Shown here in pieces: positions 1 to 8,184 of a DNA stretch of 44,682 nt. Below the pieces are notes generated by a model. That model saw nothing but the letters and a program-made list of their open reading frames with translations. It was not told the DNA's origin and made no database searches. Origin of the DNA: CAZNGF01 sp964572855. GTDB taxonomy: Bacteria > Bipolaricaulota > Bipolaricaulia > RBG-16-55-9 > JAJCYT01. Made by a program: the position numbers and the translations under genes. Position 1 is the stretch's first letter. Each line of letters starts with the position of its first letter. Location of the stretch: NCBI GenBank assembly GCA_964572855.1, contig CAZNGF010000011.1, positions 1 to 44,682 of the forward strand. The letters run 5' to 3'.

Positions 1-251
1 CCCTTGCGCTTGAGTTCGAAGCGGAGCGCGCTCGTGCTGGCCGGGCGGCGATGCAGGCGGTCCTCGACCCAGAGCCGGGCGAACAGCCGGTCGTCCAGCA
101 GGCCGGAGTCTTGCGCCCAGGCGACCGTCTCGTCGATCGCCTGGGCGTCGAACCCTTTGGAACGCAGCTTCTCCTCGACCTCGCGGGTGCTGCGCGGGCG
201 GAGCTTTAGCAGTCGGAAGACCTGTTCGCGCGCGTCACGAGGCGCGGGCAC
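1..251 (-). CDS. recX: RecX, regulator of RecA (3' end cut off by window)
   Basis: The 83 visible residues are the N-terminal part of RecX, which binds RecA filaments and limits their activity. Visible are the first three-helix repeat with its basic stretch (LRPRSTREVEEKLRSKGFD), the GLLDDRLFARLW segment typical of the family, and a second basic stretch (RRPASTSALRFELKRKG). The C-terminal repeats lie beyond the window edge. The GTG start at 251 is the only start I see in this frame near the family N-terminus. It overlaps the end of recA by 17 bases, so the two are probably co-transcribed and translationally coupled, the usual arrangement. Confidence 0.85.
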   Translation of the reverse strand, partial: MPAPRDAREQVFRLLKLRPRSTREVEEKLRSKGFDAQAIDETVAWAQDSGLLDDRLFARLWVEDRLHRRPASTSALRFELKRK

Positions 252-1368
252 GGCTCTTCTTCTTGGGTTTGGCTTCGCCTTCCTCGTCGCTGGCCTCGGC
301 GCCGTCGGTCTTGGCGGGCGCCTCGGCTTCGGGCTTCGGGGTGAGCCCGGCGGCCTCGCGGATCTCGACCTCGAGCTGCTGGGCCATTTCGGCGTTTTCG
401 GCTAGGAACTCGGCGGACTTGGTCAGGCCCTGGCCCAGTTGTGTGTCGCCGTAGGAGAACCAGGCGCCCTTCTTCTTGACCACCCCGGCGGCCTCGCCGG
501 CGCTGACCAGATCGCGCTCGCGCACGATGCCGTGGCCGTACATGATGTCGAAGAGCGCCTCGCGGAAGGGCGGGGCCACCTTGTTCTTGACCACCTTGAC
601 GCGCGTTTCGTTGCCGACCTTGTCGTTGCCCTCGCTGACCGAGCCGATGCGGCGGATCTCCATGCGTAAAGACGCGTAGAACTTGAGCGCCAGGCCGCCG
701 GTGGTGGTGGTCTGCGGGCCCCACTGGGCCGCGCCGATGTTCTGGCGCACCTGGTTGATGAACACGACCACGGTCTTGGTCTGGCTGATCGCGCCGGAGA
801 GCTTGCGCATGGCCTGGCTCATGAGCCGCGCCTGCAGGCCGACCTGGGCGTCGCCCATGTTGCCGGCGATCTCGGCCTCGGGCACGAGCGCGGCCACCGA
901 GTCCACCACCACGACGTCGAGCGCGCCGCTGCGCACCAGCTTCTCGGTGATCTCCAGCGCCTGCTCGCCCGAGTTCGGCTGCGAGATGAGCACGTCGTCC
1001 AGGTCGATGCCGATGGCCTCGGCGTACTTCGGGTCGAGCGCGTGCTCGGCGTCCACGAAGGCGGTCACGCCGCCGCGCCGCTGCGCCTCGGCCACCAGGT
1101 GCAGGGCCAGGGTGGTCTTGCCCGAGGACTCCGGCCCGTAGATCTCGATGATGCGCCCGCGCGGCACGCCCCCGACGCCGAGCGCGATGTCCAATGCCAG
1201 CGAGCCCGTCGGGATGGTCTCGACGTTCATGTTCGCGTTCTCGCCCAGCCACATGATCGAGCCGTCCCCGTACTGGCGCTTAATCTGGTCCAAAACACTG
1301 CCCAATACTTCCTTCTTGCCCACGACATCCCCTCCTCTGCGGGGTTTCTCTAGCGTTGTTGTGGTCAT
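235..1368 (-). CDS. recA: RecA recombinase
   Basis: DNA strand-exchange ATPase and SOS co-protease. The Walker A motif GPESSGKTT lies about 78 residues in, followed by the Walker B region (LDVVVVDSVAALVP), the MAW-equivalent part and an acidic/basic C-terminal tail. The L2 DNA-binding loop is unusual: where most RecA proteins read GVMFGNPETTTGG, this one reads GAAQWGPQTTTTGG, one residue longer and lacking the Met-Phe pair. ATG codons at 1377 and 1368 are both possible. An AGGAG at 1380-1384 is 2 bases from the first and 11 from the second, so the exact start is uncertain. I see no LexA box that I can name in the upstream region. Confidence 0.95.
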   Translation of the reverse strand: MTTTTLEKPRRGGDVVGKKEVLGSVLDQIKRQYGDGSIMWLGENANMNVETIPTGSLALDIALGVGGVPRGRIIEIYGPESSGKTTLALHLVAEAQRRGGVTAFVDAEHALDPKYAEAIGIDLDDVLISQPNSGEQALEITEKLVRSGALDVVVVDSVAALVPEAEIAGNMGDAQVGLQARLMSQAMRKLSGAISQTKTVVVFINQVRQNIGAAQWGPQTTTTGGLALKFYASLRMEIRRIGSVSEGNDKVGNETRVKVVKNKVAPPFREALFDIMYGHGIVRERDLVSAGEAAGVVKKKGAWFSYGDTQLGQGLTKSAEFLAENAEMAQQLEVEIREAAGLTPKPEAEAPAKTDGAEASDEEGEAKPKKKSRARAS

Positions 1369-1415
1369 GATAGTCATCACTCCTGTCGTGTGCCAAGGTT
1401 TAATACGTGAATTAT

Positions 1416-1444
1416 ACAATACATCGTTTAGAGATAACTGTCAA
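1416..1444 (-). promoter_or_regulatory. recA-recX promoter
   Basis: Reading leftward, a perfect -35 TTGACA (1439-1444) is followed after exactly 17 bases by TATTGT (1416-1421), with an overlapping TATAAT at 1411-1416. The predicted transcript starts a few tens of bases before recA. Confidence 0.7.
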
Positions 1445-1487
1445 GTGGCCGGGGTCACCTCGCAAAGGGAAAACGGAGATCGAGCAT

Positions 1488-1508
1488 GTAGGGCCGGCTG
1501 TGCCGGCC
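1488..1508. repeat. GTAGGG palindromic repeat, single hairpin
   Basis: GTAGGG is followed by a perfect hairpin, GGCCGGC-TGT-GCCGGCC. It lies between the divergent recA and alaS promoters. It belongs to the dispersed family described at 5405-5591 and is nearest to the copy at 20990, which has the same TGTG centre with a different stem. Confidence 0.6.
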
Positions 1509-1519
1509 GACCGTCTTTC

Positions 1520-1548
1520 TTGAAACCAACACCCGATCGGCCTAAACT
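1520..1548 (+). promoter_or_regulatory. alaS promoter
   Basis: TTGAAA (1520-1525) and TAAACT (1543-1548) are separated by 17 bases. The transcript would begin about 15 bases before the alaS ATG at 1570, which follows an AAAGGGG ribosome-binding stretch. Confidence 0.65.
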
Positions 1549-1569
1549 TGGCGCGCAAAGGGGTTTTTT

Positions 1570-4230
1570 ATGAAGACGGCGCACCAGGTTCGCCAGGAGT
1601 TTCTGGATTTTTTCGAGCAGCGCGGGCACGTGATCGTGCCGAGCGCCCCGCTCGTGCCCGACGACCCCCAGCTCATGTTTACCAACGCCGGCATGGTCCA
1701 GTTCAAGGACGTCTTCCTGGGCACGGGCACGCGGCCCTACGCGCGCGCGACCGACACCCAGAAGTGTTTGCGCGTCTCGGGCAAGCACAACGACCTGGAC
1801 GAGGTGGGTTACGACACCTACCACCACACGCTGTTCGAGATGCTGGGCAACTGGAGCTTCGGGGACTACTTCAAAAAAGAGGCCATCGGCTGGGCCTGGG
1901 AATTGCTCGTCGAGCGGTGGGGCCTTGCGCCCGACCGCCTCTACGCCACGGTCCACGGCGGCGACGACGCACTGAGCCTGGGCGCCGACGACGAGGCCGC
2001 CGAGCTCTGGAAGCGCGAGACCGGCCTCGACCCCGCGCACGTGCTCCACTTCGGCTCCAAGGACAACTTCTGGATGATGGGCGACACCGGCCCCTGCGGC
2101 CCGTGCTCCGAGATCCACATCGACCTGCGCCCCGAGGCCGAACGAGGGCAAACCCCCGGCGCCCAATTGGTCAACGCCGACCACCCGCGCGTGATGGAGA
2201 TCTGGAACCTCGTGTTCATCCAGTACAACGCGCAAGAAGACGGAACGCTCACGCCGCTGGCGGCCCAGCACGTCGACACCGGCATGGGCTTCGAGCGCAT
2301 GGTGGCCGTGCTGCAGGGCAAAGAGAGCAACTACCAGACCGACGTGTTCCGCCCGATCATGGAGCACATTCGAGAAATCCGCGGCCACAGCGAGGCCGAG
2401 ATGAACGCCGATCTCGTGCCCTACCGCGTGCTGGCCGACCACGGCCGCGCCATGGCCTTCCTGCTGGCCGACGGCGTCGTGCCGGGCAACGAGAAGCAAA
2501 AGTACGTGCTGCGCATGATCATGCGCCGCGCGCTGCGCTACGGCAAAAAGCTCGGGATCGACAGGCCCTTCCTGGCCGAGGTGGGGGAATCCGTCATCGG
2601 GGCCATGCGCGACGTCTTCCCCGAGCTGGAGGAAAACCGCGCCACGATCCTGCGCTGGGCCGAGCAGGAGGAAAAGCTCTTCAACAAGACGCTCGACCGG
2701 GGGTTGGACCACTTCGAGGAGCGCGTGCGCCAGCTCAAAAACGCTGACGAGACGGTCTTCCCCGGCGAGGAGGCCTTCTACCTGCACGACACGCTGGGCT
2801 TCCCGCGCGAGGTCACCGACGACCTGGCCCGCGAGCACGGCCTTAGCGTGGACCACGAGGCGTTCCGGCGCGAGATGGACAAGCAGCGTGAGCGATCTCG
2901 TGGGTCGAAATCCATCGTCGGTGATCGGGGACAAGCGACCGATACTGTAAGCGTCACGCCTAGCGGGCCTCCTACAGAATTCAAAGGCTACACAGAGCTT
3001 GTGATCGAATCTAAACTGACAGCGAAGATTGAGCATGAGAAGTATTTTATATTCAAAGAAACTCCTTTCTATGCGGAAAGTGGAGGCCAAGTAGCAGACA
3101 TTGGGACGATTGACAATCGATCTCGTCGAGGTCGTGGACAGGTCTTGCACGTCAAGAAGAACGAGAGCGATGTCTTTTTACATCAGGTGAAGGTAGTCGA
3201 AGGGGAGTTCGAAGCGGGTGACCTTTGCGCTCTTCGCGTTGATGCTGATCGCCGCGAGGCCACCCAGCGCAACCACACGGCCACGCACGTCCTACACGCG
3301 GCGCTGCACCAGGTCGTGGGCGCGCACGCCAAGCAGGCCGGCTCGCTGGTGGCGCCGGACGAGCTTAGATTCGACTTCACGCACTTTTCTGCGCTCACGC
3401 CCGAGCAGATCGAGCGAATCGAGGACGTGGCCAACCGCGCCATTCTCGCGGATCTGGCGGTTGACATCCGCGACGACCTCTCCTTGAAGGAAGCCAAGGC
3501 GCAAGGCGCCACCGCGCTGTTCACCGAGGATTATCAAGGCAAAGAGACCGTCCGCATGGTCTCGATCCTCGCACGCGACGGGGGCGTGTTCAGCCGCGAG
3601 CTCTGCGGCGGGACGCACGTCGCGCGCACGGGCGAGATCGGCGGCTTTAAAATCCTCTCGGAGGAGAGCGTCTCGGCCGGCGTGCGGCGCGTCAAGGTGG
3701 CCACGGGCCACAACCTGCTGACCCACCTGCGCGAGCGCGAGGCGCTGCTGCAGCGCGTGGCCGACGCGCTCGAGACCGCGCCTTCGGATTTGATCAACCG
3801 GCTGGACTCCCTCCTGGCCGAACAGCGCGCGCTCAAGAAGCAAATCGAGGCGTTGCAGAGCGCCCAGGTGGCTCAGCAGGTCGACCACTTCCTGGCGCAG
3901 AAGGAGACGTTCGATGGCGTCGAGGCGATCGTGGCGCAGGCTGACTTCGGTGGCGACGCGCTCAAGCAGCTGGCTGACCTGCTGGGGGATCAACTCGACG
4001 TCGTGCTGTTGGGCAGCGCGGGTGAGGGGCGCGTCCAGCTCGTGTGCAAGGTGAGCAAGGACTTGACTTCACGGCTCAAGGCCGGCGACGTGATCAAGCA
4101 GCTCACCGCCGTGGTGGGCGGCGGCGGGGGCGGCGCGCCGCACTTCGCGCAAGGCGGCGGCTCCCAGCCCGACAAGCTCCCCGAGGCGCTCGAACGGGGC
4201 AAGGAACTGCTGCGGGCGCTGGCCGAGTAG
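1570..4230 (+). CDS. alaS: Alanyl-tRNA synthetase
   Basis: Charges tRNA-Ala in the cytosol. The 886 residues are normal family length. The class II catalytic domain opens the protein (GMVQFKDVF, then GDTGPCGPCSEIH). The editing domain carries the zinc ligands H569 and H573 in HTATH and C679 and H683 in CGGTH. The C-terminal part ends with the glycine-rich GGGGGGAPHFAQGGG. The stretch at about 2940-3180 (codons near 458-537, joining the tRNA-recognition and editing domains) has much lower GC and different codon use from both flanks, yet stays in frame and keeps the AESGGQVADIG motif. This suggests a recombined segment. proB follows after 33 bases. Confidence 0.97.
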   Translation: MKTAHQVRQEFLDFFEQRGHVIVPSAPLVPDDPQLMFTNAGMVQFKDVFLGTGTRPYARATDTQKCLRVSGKHNDLDEVGYDTYHHTLFEMLGNWSFGDYFKKEAIGWAWELLVERWGLAPDRLYATVHGGDDALSLGADDEAAELWKRETGLDPAHVLHFGSKDNFWMMGDTGPCGPCSEIHIDLRPEAERGQTPGAQLVNADHPRVMEIWNLVFIQYNAQEDGTLTPLAAQHVDTGMGFERMVAVLQGKESNYQTDVFRPIMEHIREIRGHSEAEMNADLVPYRVLADHGRAMAFLLADGVVPGNEKQKYVLRMIMRRALRYGKKLGIDRPFLAEVGESVIGAMRDVFPELEENRATILRWAEQEEKLFNKTLDRGLDHFEERVRQLKNADETVFPGEEAFYLHDTLGFPREVTDDLAREHGLSVDHEAFRREMDKQRERSRGSKSIVGDRGQATDTVSVTPSGPPTEFKGYTELVIESKLTAKIEHEKYFIFKETPFYAESGGQVADIGTIDNRSRRGRGQVLHVKKNESDVFLHQVKVVEGEFEAGDLCALRVDADRREATQRNHTATHVLHAALHQVVGAHAKQAGSLVAPDELRFDFTHFSALTPEQIERIEDVANRAILADLAVDIRDDLSLKEAKAQGATALFTEDYQGKETVRMVSILARDGGVFSRELCGGTHVARTGEIGGFKILSEESVSAGVRRVKVATGHNLLTHLREREALLQRVADALETAPSDLINRLDSLLAEQRALKKQIEALQSAQVAQQVDHFLAQKETFDGVEAIVAQADFGGDALKQLADLLGDQLDVVLLGSAGEGRVQLVCKVSKDLTSRLKAGDVIKQLTAVVGGGGGGAPHFAQGGGSQPDKLPEALERGKELLRALAE

Positions 4231-4263
4231 CCCCGGCCCTGCCTGCTCCGAGAGAAGGCCCCT

Positions 4264-5379
4264 ATGGACCGCGCACAACTGCTGCGGGACGCCAAGCGAA
4301 TCGTGCTCAAGGTCGGCACCAGTGTGCTGGCCGACGCCGAGCTGCGCTTCGACCAGGCGTTCTTCGCACAGCTCACCGAGCGCGTGGCCGAGCTGCAGGC
4401 GCGCGGCGTCGAGGTGCTGGTGGTGAGCTCGGGGGCGATCGCGGCCGGGCGCGCCCAGCTCAAGCTCAAGCACAAGCCCAAAACCGTGGCCGAAAAGCAG
4501 GCGGCGGCCGCCGTGGGCCAGATCCAGCTCATGCGCTTCTACCGCAACGCGCTGGCCGAGCGCGGCATCGAGGTGGCCCAGATCCTGCTCACGCACGGCG
4601 ACTTCCAGAGCCGCAAGCGCTTCCTGAACGCACGGCAGACGCTGCTGGCGCTGCTGCACGGGGGAATCGTCCCGCTCGTCAACGAGAACGACACCGTCTC
4701 GGTCGAGGAGATCCTGGTGGGCGACAACGACAACCTCTCGGCGCTGGTGGCCGCGCTGGTGGACGCCGACCTGCTCGTATTGCTTTCCGACGTGGACGGG
4801 CTCTACACCGCCGACCCGCGCCACGACCCCGACGCGGAGCGCGTCTCACGGGTCGAGGACCTGAATCAGGTGCTGGCCTACGCGCGCGACACCGACAACC
4901 CGGGCAGCACGGGCGGTATGCACACCAAGCTGCAGGCCGCGCGCCACGCGATCGCCCACGGGATCCCGACGCTGATCGTCGAGGGGCGCGGCCTCAAGGG
5001 GCTGCGCGCGCTGCTGGCCGGCCAGGACGCTGGCACGCTGGTCGTCCCGCACGCGAAGCTCCCGAGTCGCAAGCACTGGATCGCCCACACGCTCAAGTCC
5101 CGCGGAAAACTCGTCGTGGACGAGGGTGCGCTGCGCGCGCTGCACAGGGGCGGTTCCCTGCTGCCGGCCGGGGTCGCGCGCGTCGAGGGGCACTTTGGTC
5201 CGGGTGATCCCGTGGACGTGGCCGGGGCCGACGGGACGCCGATCGCGCGCGGCCTGGTCTCCTACGGCGCCGCCGAGGTCGACAAGCTCAAGGGCAAGCG
5301 CTCGTCGGAAATCGAGGCCGCGCTAGGCTACAAGACCCAGGACGAGGTCATCCATCGGGATCATTTGGTGTTGCTCTAG
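4264..5379 (+). CDS. proB: Glutamate 5-kinase
   Basis: First step of proline synthesis: phosphorylates glutamate with ATP. The amino-acid kinase domain starts at about residue 10 (VLKVGTSVL) and contains VVSSGAIAAG, NENDTVSVEE and the STGGMHTKL segment. A C-terminal PUA domain (about 280-371) is present, as in the longer form of the enzyme. The ATG follows AGAAGG at suitable spacing. It is 33 bases after alaS and probably in the same transcript. Its usual partners obg and proA are not in the window. Confidence 0.95.
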   Translation: MDRAQLLRDAKRIVLKVGTSVLADAELRFDQAFFAQLTERVAELQARGVEVLVVSSGAIAAGRAQLKLKHKPKTVAEKQAAAAVGQIQLMRFYRNALAERGIEVAQILLTHGDFQSRKRFLNARQTLLALLHGGIVPLVNENDTVSVEEILVGDNDNLSALVAALVDADLLVLLSDVDGLYTADPRHDPDAERVSRVEDLNQVLAYARDTDNPGSTGGMHTKLQAARHAIAHGIPTLIVEGRGLKGLRALLAGQDAGTLVVPHAKLPSRKHWIAHTLKSRGKLVVDEGALRALHRGGSLLPAGVARVEGHFGPGDPVDVAGADGTPIARGLVSYGAAEVDKLKGKRSSEIEAALGYKTQDEVIHRDHLVLL

Positions 5380-5404
5380 TACAGAACCAAAGAGATTTTC
5401 GGGC

Positions 5405-5591
5405 GTAGGGGCGCGATTCATCGCGCCCGCAGCCACACGCCTGGGCCGCCCGCAATGCTCACCCGGCAAAGAACGGGGCGCGTCGTCGTGGGTCCCATGA
5501 ATGGGACCCCTACGGGTGAAGGCGCGTATCGGGTCCTACCCGGAGGAGCGTGATCGCGTCCTTTGGACGACACGATCAAACAGGAAACGCT
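5405..5591. repeat. Composite palindromic repeat, copy A
   Basis: The left end (5405) reads GTAGGGG-CGCG-ATTCAT-CGCG-CCC. The right end (to 5513), read in reverse, is GTAGGGG-TCCC-ATTCAT-GGGA-CCC. The 109 bp unit therefore has inverted ends that are themselves hairpins with the same ATTCAT centre and different paired arms. After it come GGGTGA and GGTCCTACCCG and a degenerate second left end, closely matching the order at 42405-42574. Resemblance to that copy seems to run up to the stop codon of the neighbouring leftward gene. It fills the gap between convergent proB and the gene at 5592. Confidence 0.75.
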
Positions 5592-7301
5592 TCAAACGCC
5601 CAACAAGATGAAGTTGTCCAGCGGCAGCGCGGCGCCGGGCACGGGGCGGCTCAGCCGCAGGCGCAGCTCGACGCCCGCCCGCTGGAAGCTGCAGGACACC
5701 CCTTGGTTGACGTCCACGATCTGCGAGACGTTGAAGCGCGCCAGCGGGGCCACCGCGGCCAGGCCCGGCTCGGGCTGGCCGCCGATGCTGGCCGCGGCCC
5801 AGTTCTCCAGCAGGCCGGTGACGCGCGTGTTGGCCCGGCAGTCGGCGTCGGCCACCAGGTGTGCGCGCGAGGAGAGCAGGATGCCGGCGGCCCAGCCGTA
5901 GGCCTGCCGCAGCTCGGCGTTGGCGGCGCTGGCGGCGTTGAACAGCAACGTCTCGGGGTCGGTGCCGCTTACGGTCAGCAGCTCGGCCAGCGGGCGCACC
6001 GTGGCCTGGCGCATCTCGGCGCTGTTGGCGCGCACGGTCAGGTCGCTCAGGGCGTTGACGGTGTTGGGCGTGCAGCGCGCGTCGAACACCAGCGCCTTGG
6101 CCGCGGCCCAGCGGGCGGCCACGTGGGGGCCGTCCTCGGCCTGGGCGCGCAGGTCCTGGCAGCTCATCGCCACGAACGGGTTCTCGCGGAAGGCCACGTA
6201 GAAGCTCGTGCCGATGGAGTCGCCCACGGCGCGCCGCATCGCTTCCAGCCCGCAGTCGAGCGCCACGCCCTCGACCCGGTCGGTTTCGCTGGTCTCGATG
6301 CGGCCGTTCACGAGACAGGTCTGCAGGCGCCGGAAGCTCTCCTCGACCCCGCCGGGCACGATGGCAAAGCCCTCGCGCACGAGCCGCGCCACCCCGGTGG
6401 CCAGCACGTAGGCCCGCTCGGGCGTGGGGGCCTCGGCCACCGCGTCGGCGTAGCGCTGGCCGGTCTCGGGCGATAGCGGCGGGCCCACTCTGGGATCGCC
6501 CAGCGAGAACAGCGCGGTCACCTGGGCCTCAAACGCCATCATGCGGCACGCCGACGGGCGGGCCGGGTCGGCCGAGTAGCGGTAGAGTGCCTCGCGCGCC
6601 GGCGGCGCCCGCAGCCAGCGCGTCGAAACCGCGATCGAGGCCGCGTTGCGGGCGTTGGGGTGGGCCTCCGGGTCGCAGGCGGTCTCGAGCAGCGACTCGG
6701 TGGGCTGTTCGCGGGCCATGCCCGAGAGGAAATCGATTTCGTCGCCCGCGGTGACGTGGAAGTGCTCGGGGTCGAACGTTCCCCTGGCGGGGTCGAACTG
6801 GCCCGTCAGGAAGACGGGCTGGTTGCCGTACGCGCTCACGACGTTGCGGAAGGTCGTTCCCGGCGGGGCCACGGCCTGAAACGCGTTGTTGACCGGCACC
6901 TCCGCGGGCAGCCGTGCGGCCAGCGTCGAGGTGAACACGAGCCAGCGCCCGCCCAGGCGTTCCGAGGCGGCCAGGCTGGCGGCCTCGTCGAGCTGGAATT
7001 GACCGAAGGTCTCGAAAGGGAAGCCGCTGCCGTTGCGGAACACCTCGACGTCGAGCAGGCGGGTCAAGACCCCCGCGTTCAGCCCGATGGCGCAGGTCGT
7101 TCCCGGCTCGGCGGCCACGCTCGAGGGTTTGGGCCAGGTCAGGTTCACGACCCACGGGACGCGCAGGCTCCCGAATTGGATCTGGACCACGACCGAGCTG
7201 CGCTCGCCGTGGGGCCGCTGGCAGGCCTGGGCCGGGGCGCTCAAATACGAGACGAACAGCGCGACCCAAGCGATTGAAAACAGCAATCGGCGACGTTTCA
7301 A
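5592..7301 (-). CDS. Secreted protein of unknown function
   Basis: I do not recognise this 569-residue protein. It starts with a clear Sec signal (basic MKRRR, hydrophobic core to about residue 22, APAQA cleavage-like site). The region of about 27-215 looks beta-rich, with two cysteines at the mature N-terminus and in PGTTCAIGL. Residues of about 220-510 look like alpha-helical repeats with regularly placed alanines and several cysteines, suggestive of a HEAT-like solenoid, followed by a short beta-rich end. The start is TTG at 7301; the ribosome-binding site is weak. It is transcribed alone, from the promoter at 7350, and convergent with proB. Likely periplasmic or surface; function unknown. 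Confidence 0.7.
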   Translation of the reverse strand: MKRRRLLFSIAWVALFVSYLSAPAQACQRPHGERSSVVVQIQFGSLRVPWVVNLTWPKPSSVAAEPGTTCAIGLNAGVLTRLLDVEVFRNGSGFPFETFGQFQLDEAASLAASERLGGRWLVFTSTLAARLPAEVPVNNAFQAVAPPGTTFRNVVSAYGNQPVFLTGQFDPARGTFDPEHFHVTAGDEIDFLSGMAREQPTESLLETACDPEAHPNARNAASIAVSTRWLRAPPAREALYRYSADPARPSACRMMAFEAQVTALFSLGDPRVGPPLSPETGQRYADAVAEAPTPERAYVLATGVARLVREGFAIVPGGVEESFRRLQTCLVNGRIETSETDRVEGVALDCGLEAMRRAVGDSIGTSFYVAFRENPFVAMSCQDLRAQAEDGPHVAARWAAAKALVFDARCTPNTVNALSDLTVRANSAEMRQATVRPLAELLTVSGTDPETLLFNAASAANAELRQAYGWAAGILLSSRAHLVADADCRANTRVTGLLENWAAASIGGQPEPGLAAVAPLARFNVSQIVDVNQGVSCSFQRAGVELRLRLSRPVPGAALPLDNFILLGV

Positions 7302-7349
7302 GGCAACACCCCAAGCCGGCGCCGCGGTTTTGTGCGGACCGGCCGGGCC

Positions 7350-7379
7350 ATTATATAGGGCGTTTGCGCGTTCCCGACA
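7350..7379 (-). promoter_or_regulatory. Promoter for the secreted protein at 5592-7301
   Basis: Reading leftward, TGTCGG (7374-7379), an 18-base spacer and a perfect TATAAT (7350-7355). Predicted 5' leader of roughly 40 bases before the TTG start. Confidence 0.55.
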
Positions 7380-7409
7380 GTGAAGCGAGGGAGGAAGGCG
7401 GGCCTTTCC

Positions 7410-8183
7410 CTAGCCCAGCACCGAGCGCCGGAAGGCCCAGGTCGCCAGCGAGAGCGTGGCCGCCGCGAAGGCGAGCGCCACGGCGAACCCCAGCGCCAGC
7501 GGCGCGCCGAAGTTTCCGTCGATCAGCACGGCGCGGATGCCCTCCAGCACGTAGGTCACGGGGTTGATCTGCACGGCCCACTTGTACCAGCCCTCCAGCA
7601 GGTTGAGCGGAAGCTGGGCCGTGGTGATGAACGAGAACGGGAAGAAGATGATAAAGGAGGACTGCACCGTGCGCGGGTTCTTCGTGATGAACGCCAGCGA
7701 GATCCCGATGCCGGACCAGCCCATGCCGAACACGAACGCGAAGCCCAGCACGACCAGCGGGGCCAGCCAGCCCCCCTCGTAGCGCGCGCCGAACAGCGTG
7801 AACAGGGCCATCATGATCCCGGTGAGCAGGGCCGACTTCACCCCGATCGAGGCCAGCTTGGCGAACACGATGTACCAGCGGTTGACCGGCGCCACGAATA
7901 AGCGATCCATGAACCCCGTGCTGATGTCGGTCACGATCTCGATCCCCGCGCTGCCCGAGCTCACGAAGATGGCCGTCAGCAGCGCCACCGGCGCGTAGAA
8001 CAGCAGATAGGTCTCGGTGTCGAAGCCGGGCAAATCCACCACGCGCCGGAAGGCCGACGAGTTCACCACGAAGAAGAACAGCGGCATGATGAACTCCGGC
8101 ATGAGCGCGGCGTAGGGGCGCGTGGCCTGCTTGAAACCGCGCAGCAACAGGACCCAGATCTTTCGAAATTCGGTCATGAACAA
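7410..8183 (-). CDS. ABC-2 type transporter permease
   Basis: A 257-residue membrane protein with about six hydrophobic segments, the last ending in a short basic tail. It fits the ABC-2 membrane family (drug, polysaccharide or daunorubicin-type exporters), including the ITNPVTYVLEGIRAVLIDG-like segment seen here as INPVTYVLEGIRAVLIDG. It begins directly after the ATPase stop codon at 8185, so the two form a coupled pair. Met1 (8183) or Met3 (8177) could be the start. The substrate cannot be told from sequence. Confidence 0.88.
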   Translation of the reverse strand: MFMTEFRKIWVLLLRGFKQATRPYAALMPEFIMPLFFFVVNSSAFRRVVDLPGFDTETYLLFYAPVALLTAIFVSSGSAGIEIVTDISTGFMDRLFVAPVNRWYIVFAKLASIGVKSALLTGIMMALFTLFGARYEGGWLAPLVVLGFAFVFGMGWSGIGISLAFITKNPRTVQSSFIIFFPFSFITTAQLPLNLLEGWYKWAVQINPVTYVLEGIRAVLIDGNFGAPLALGFAVALAFAAATLSLATWAFRRSVLG

Positions 8184-8184
8184 T

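Noticed and set aside
1400..1460. LexA/SOS box upstream of recA
   Set aside because: Partial AT-rich symmetry (TAATACGTGAATTA) fits neither the E. coli nor the Bacillus consensus well enough to call.
1441..3150. Long open frame on the minus strand opposite alaS
   Set aside because: No family resemblance, His/Val/Leu-rich as expected for the antisense of GC-rich codons, and alaS on the other strand is unmistakable.
5405..5591. CRISPR-like array
   Set aside because: The palindromes are not direct repeats with regular unique spacers, and no cas gene is present.
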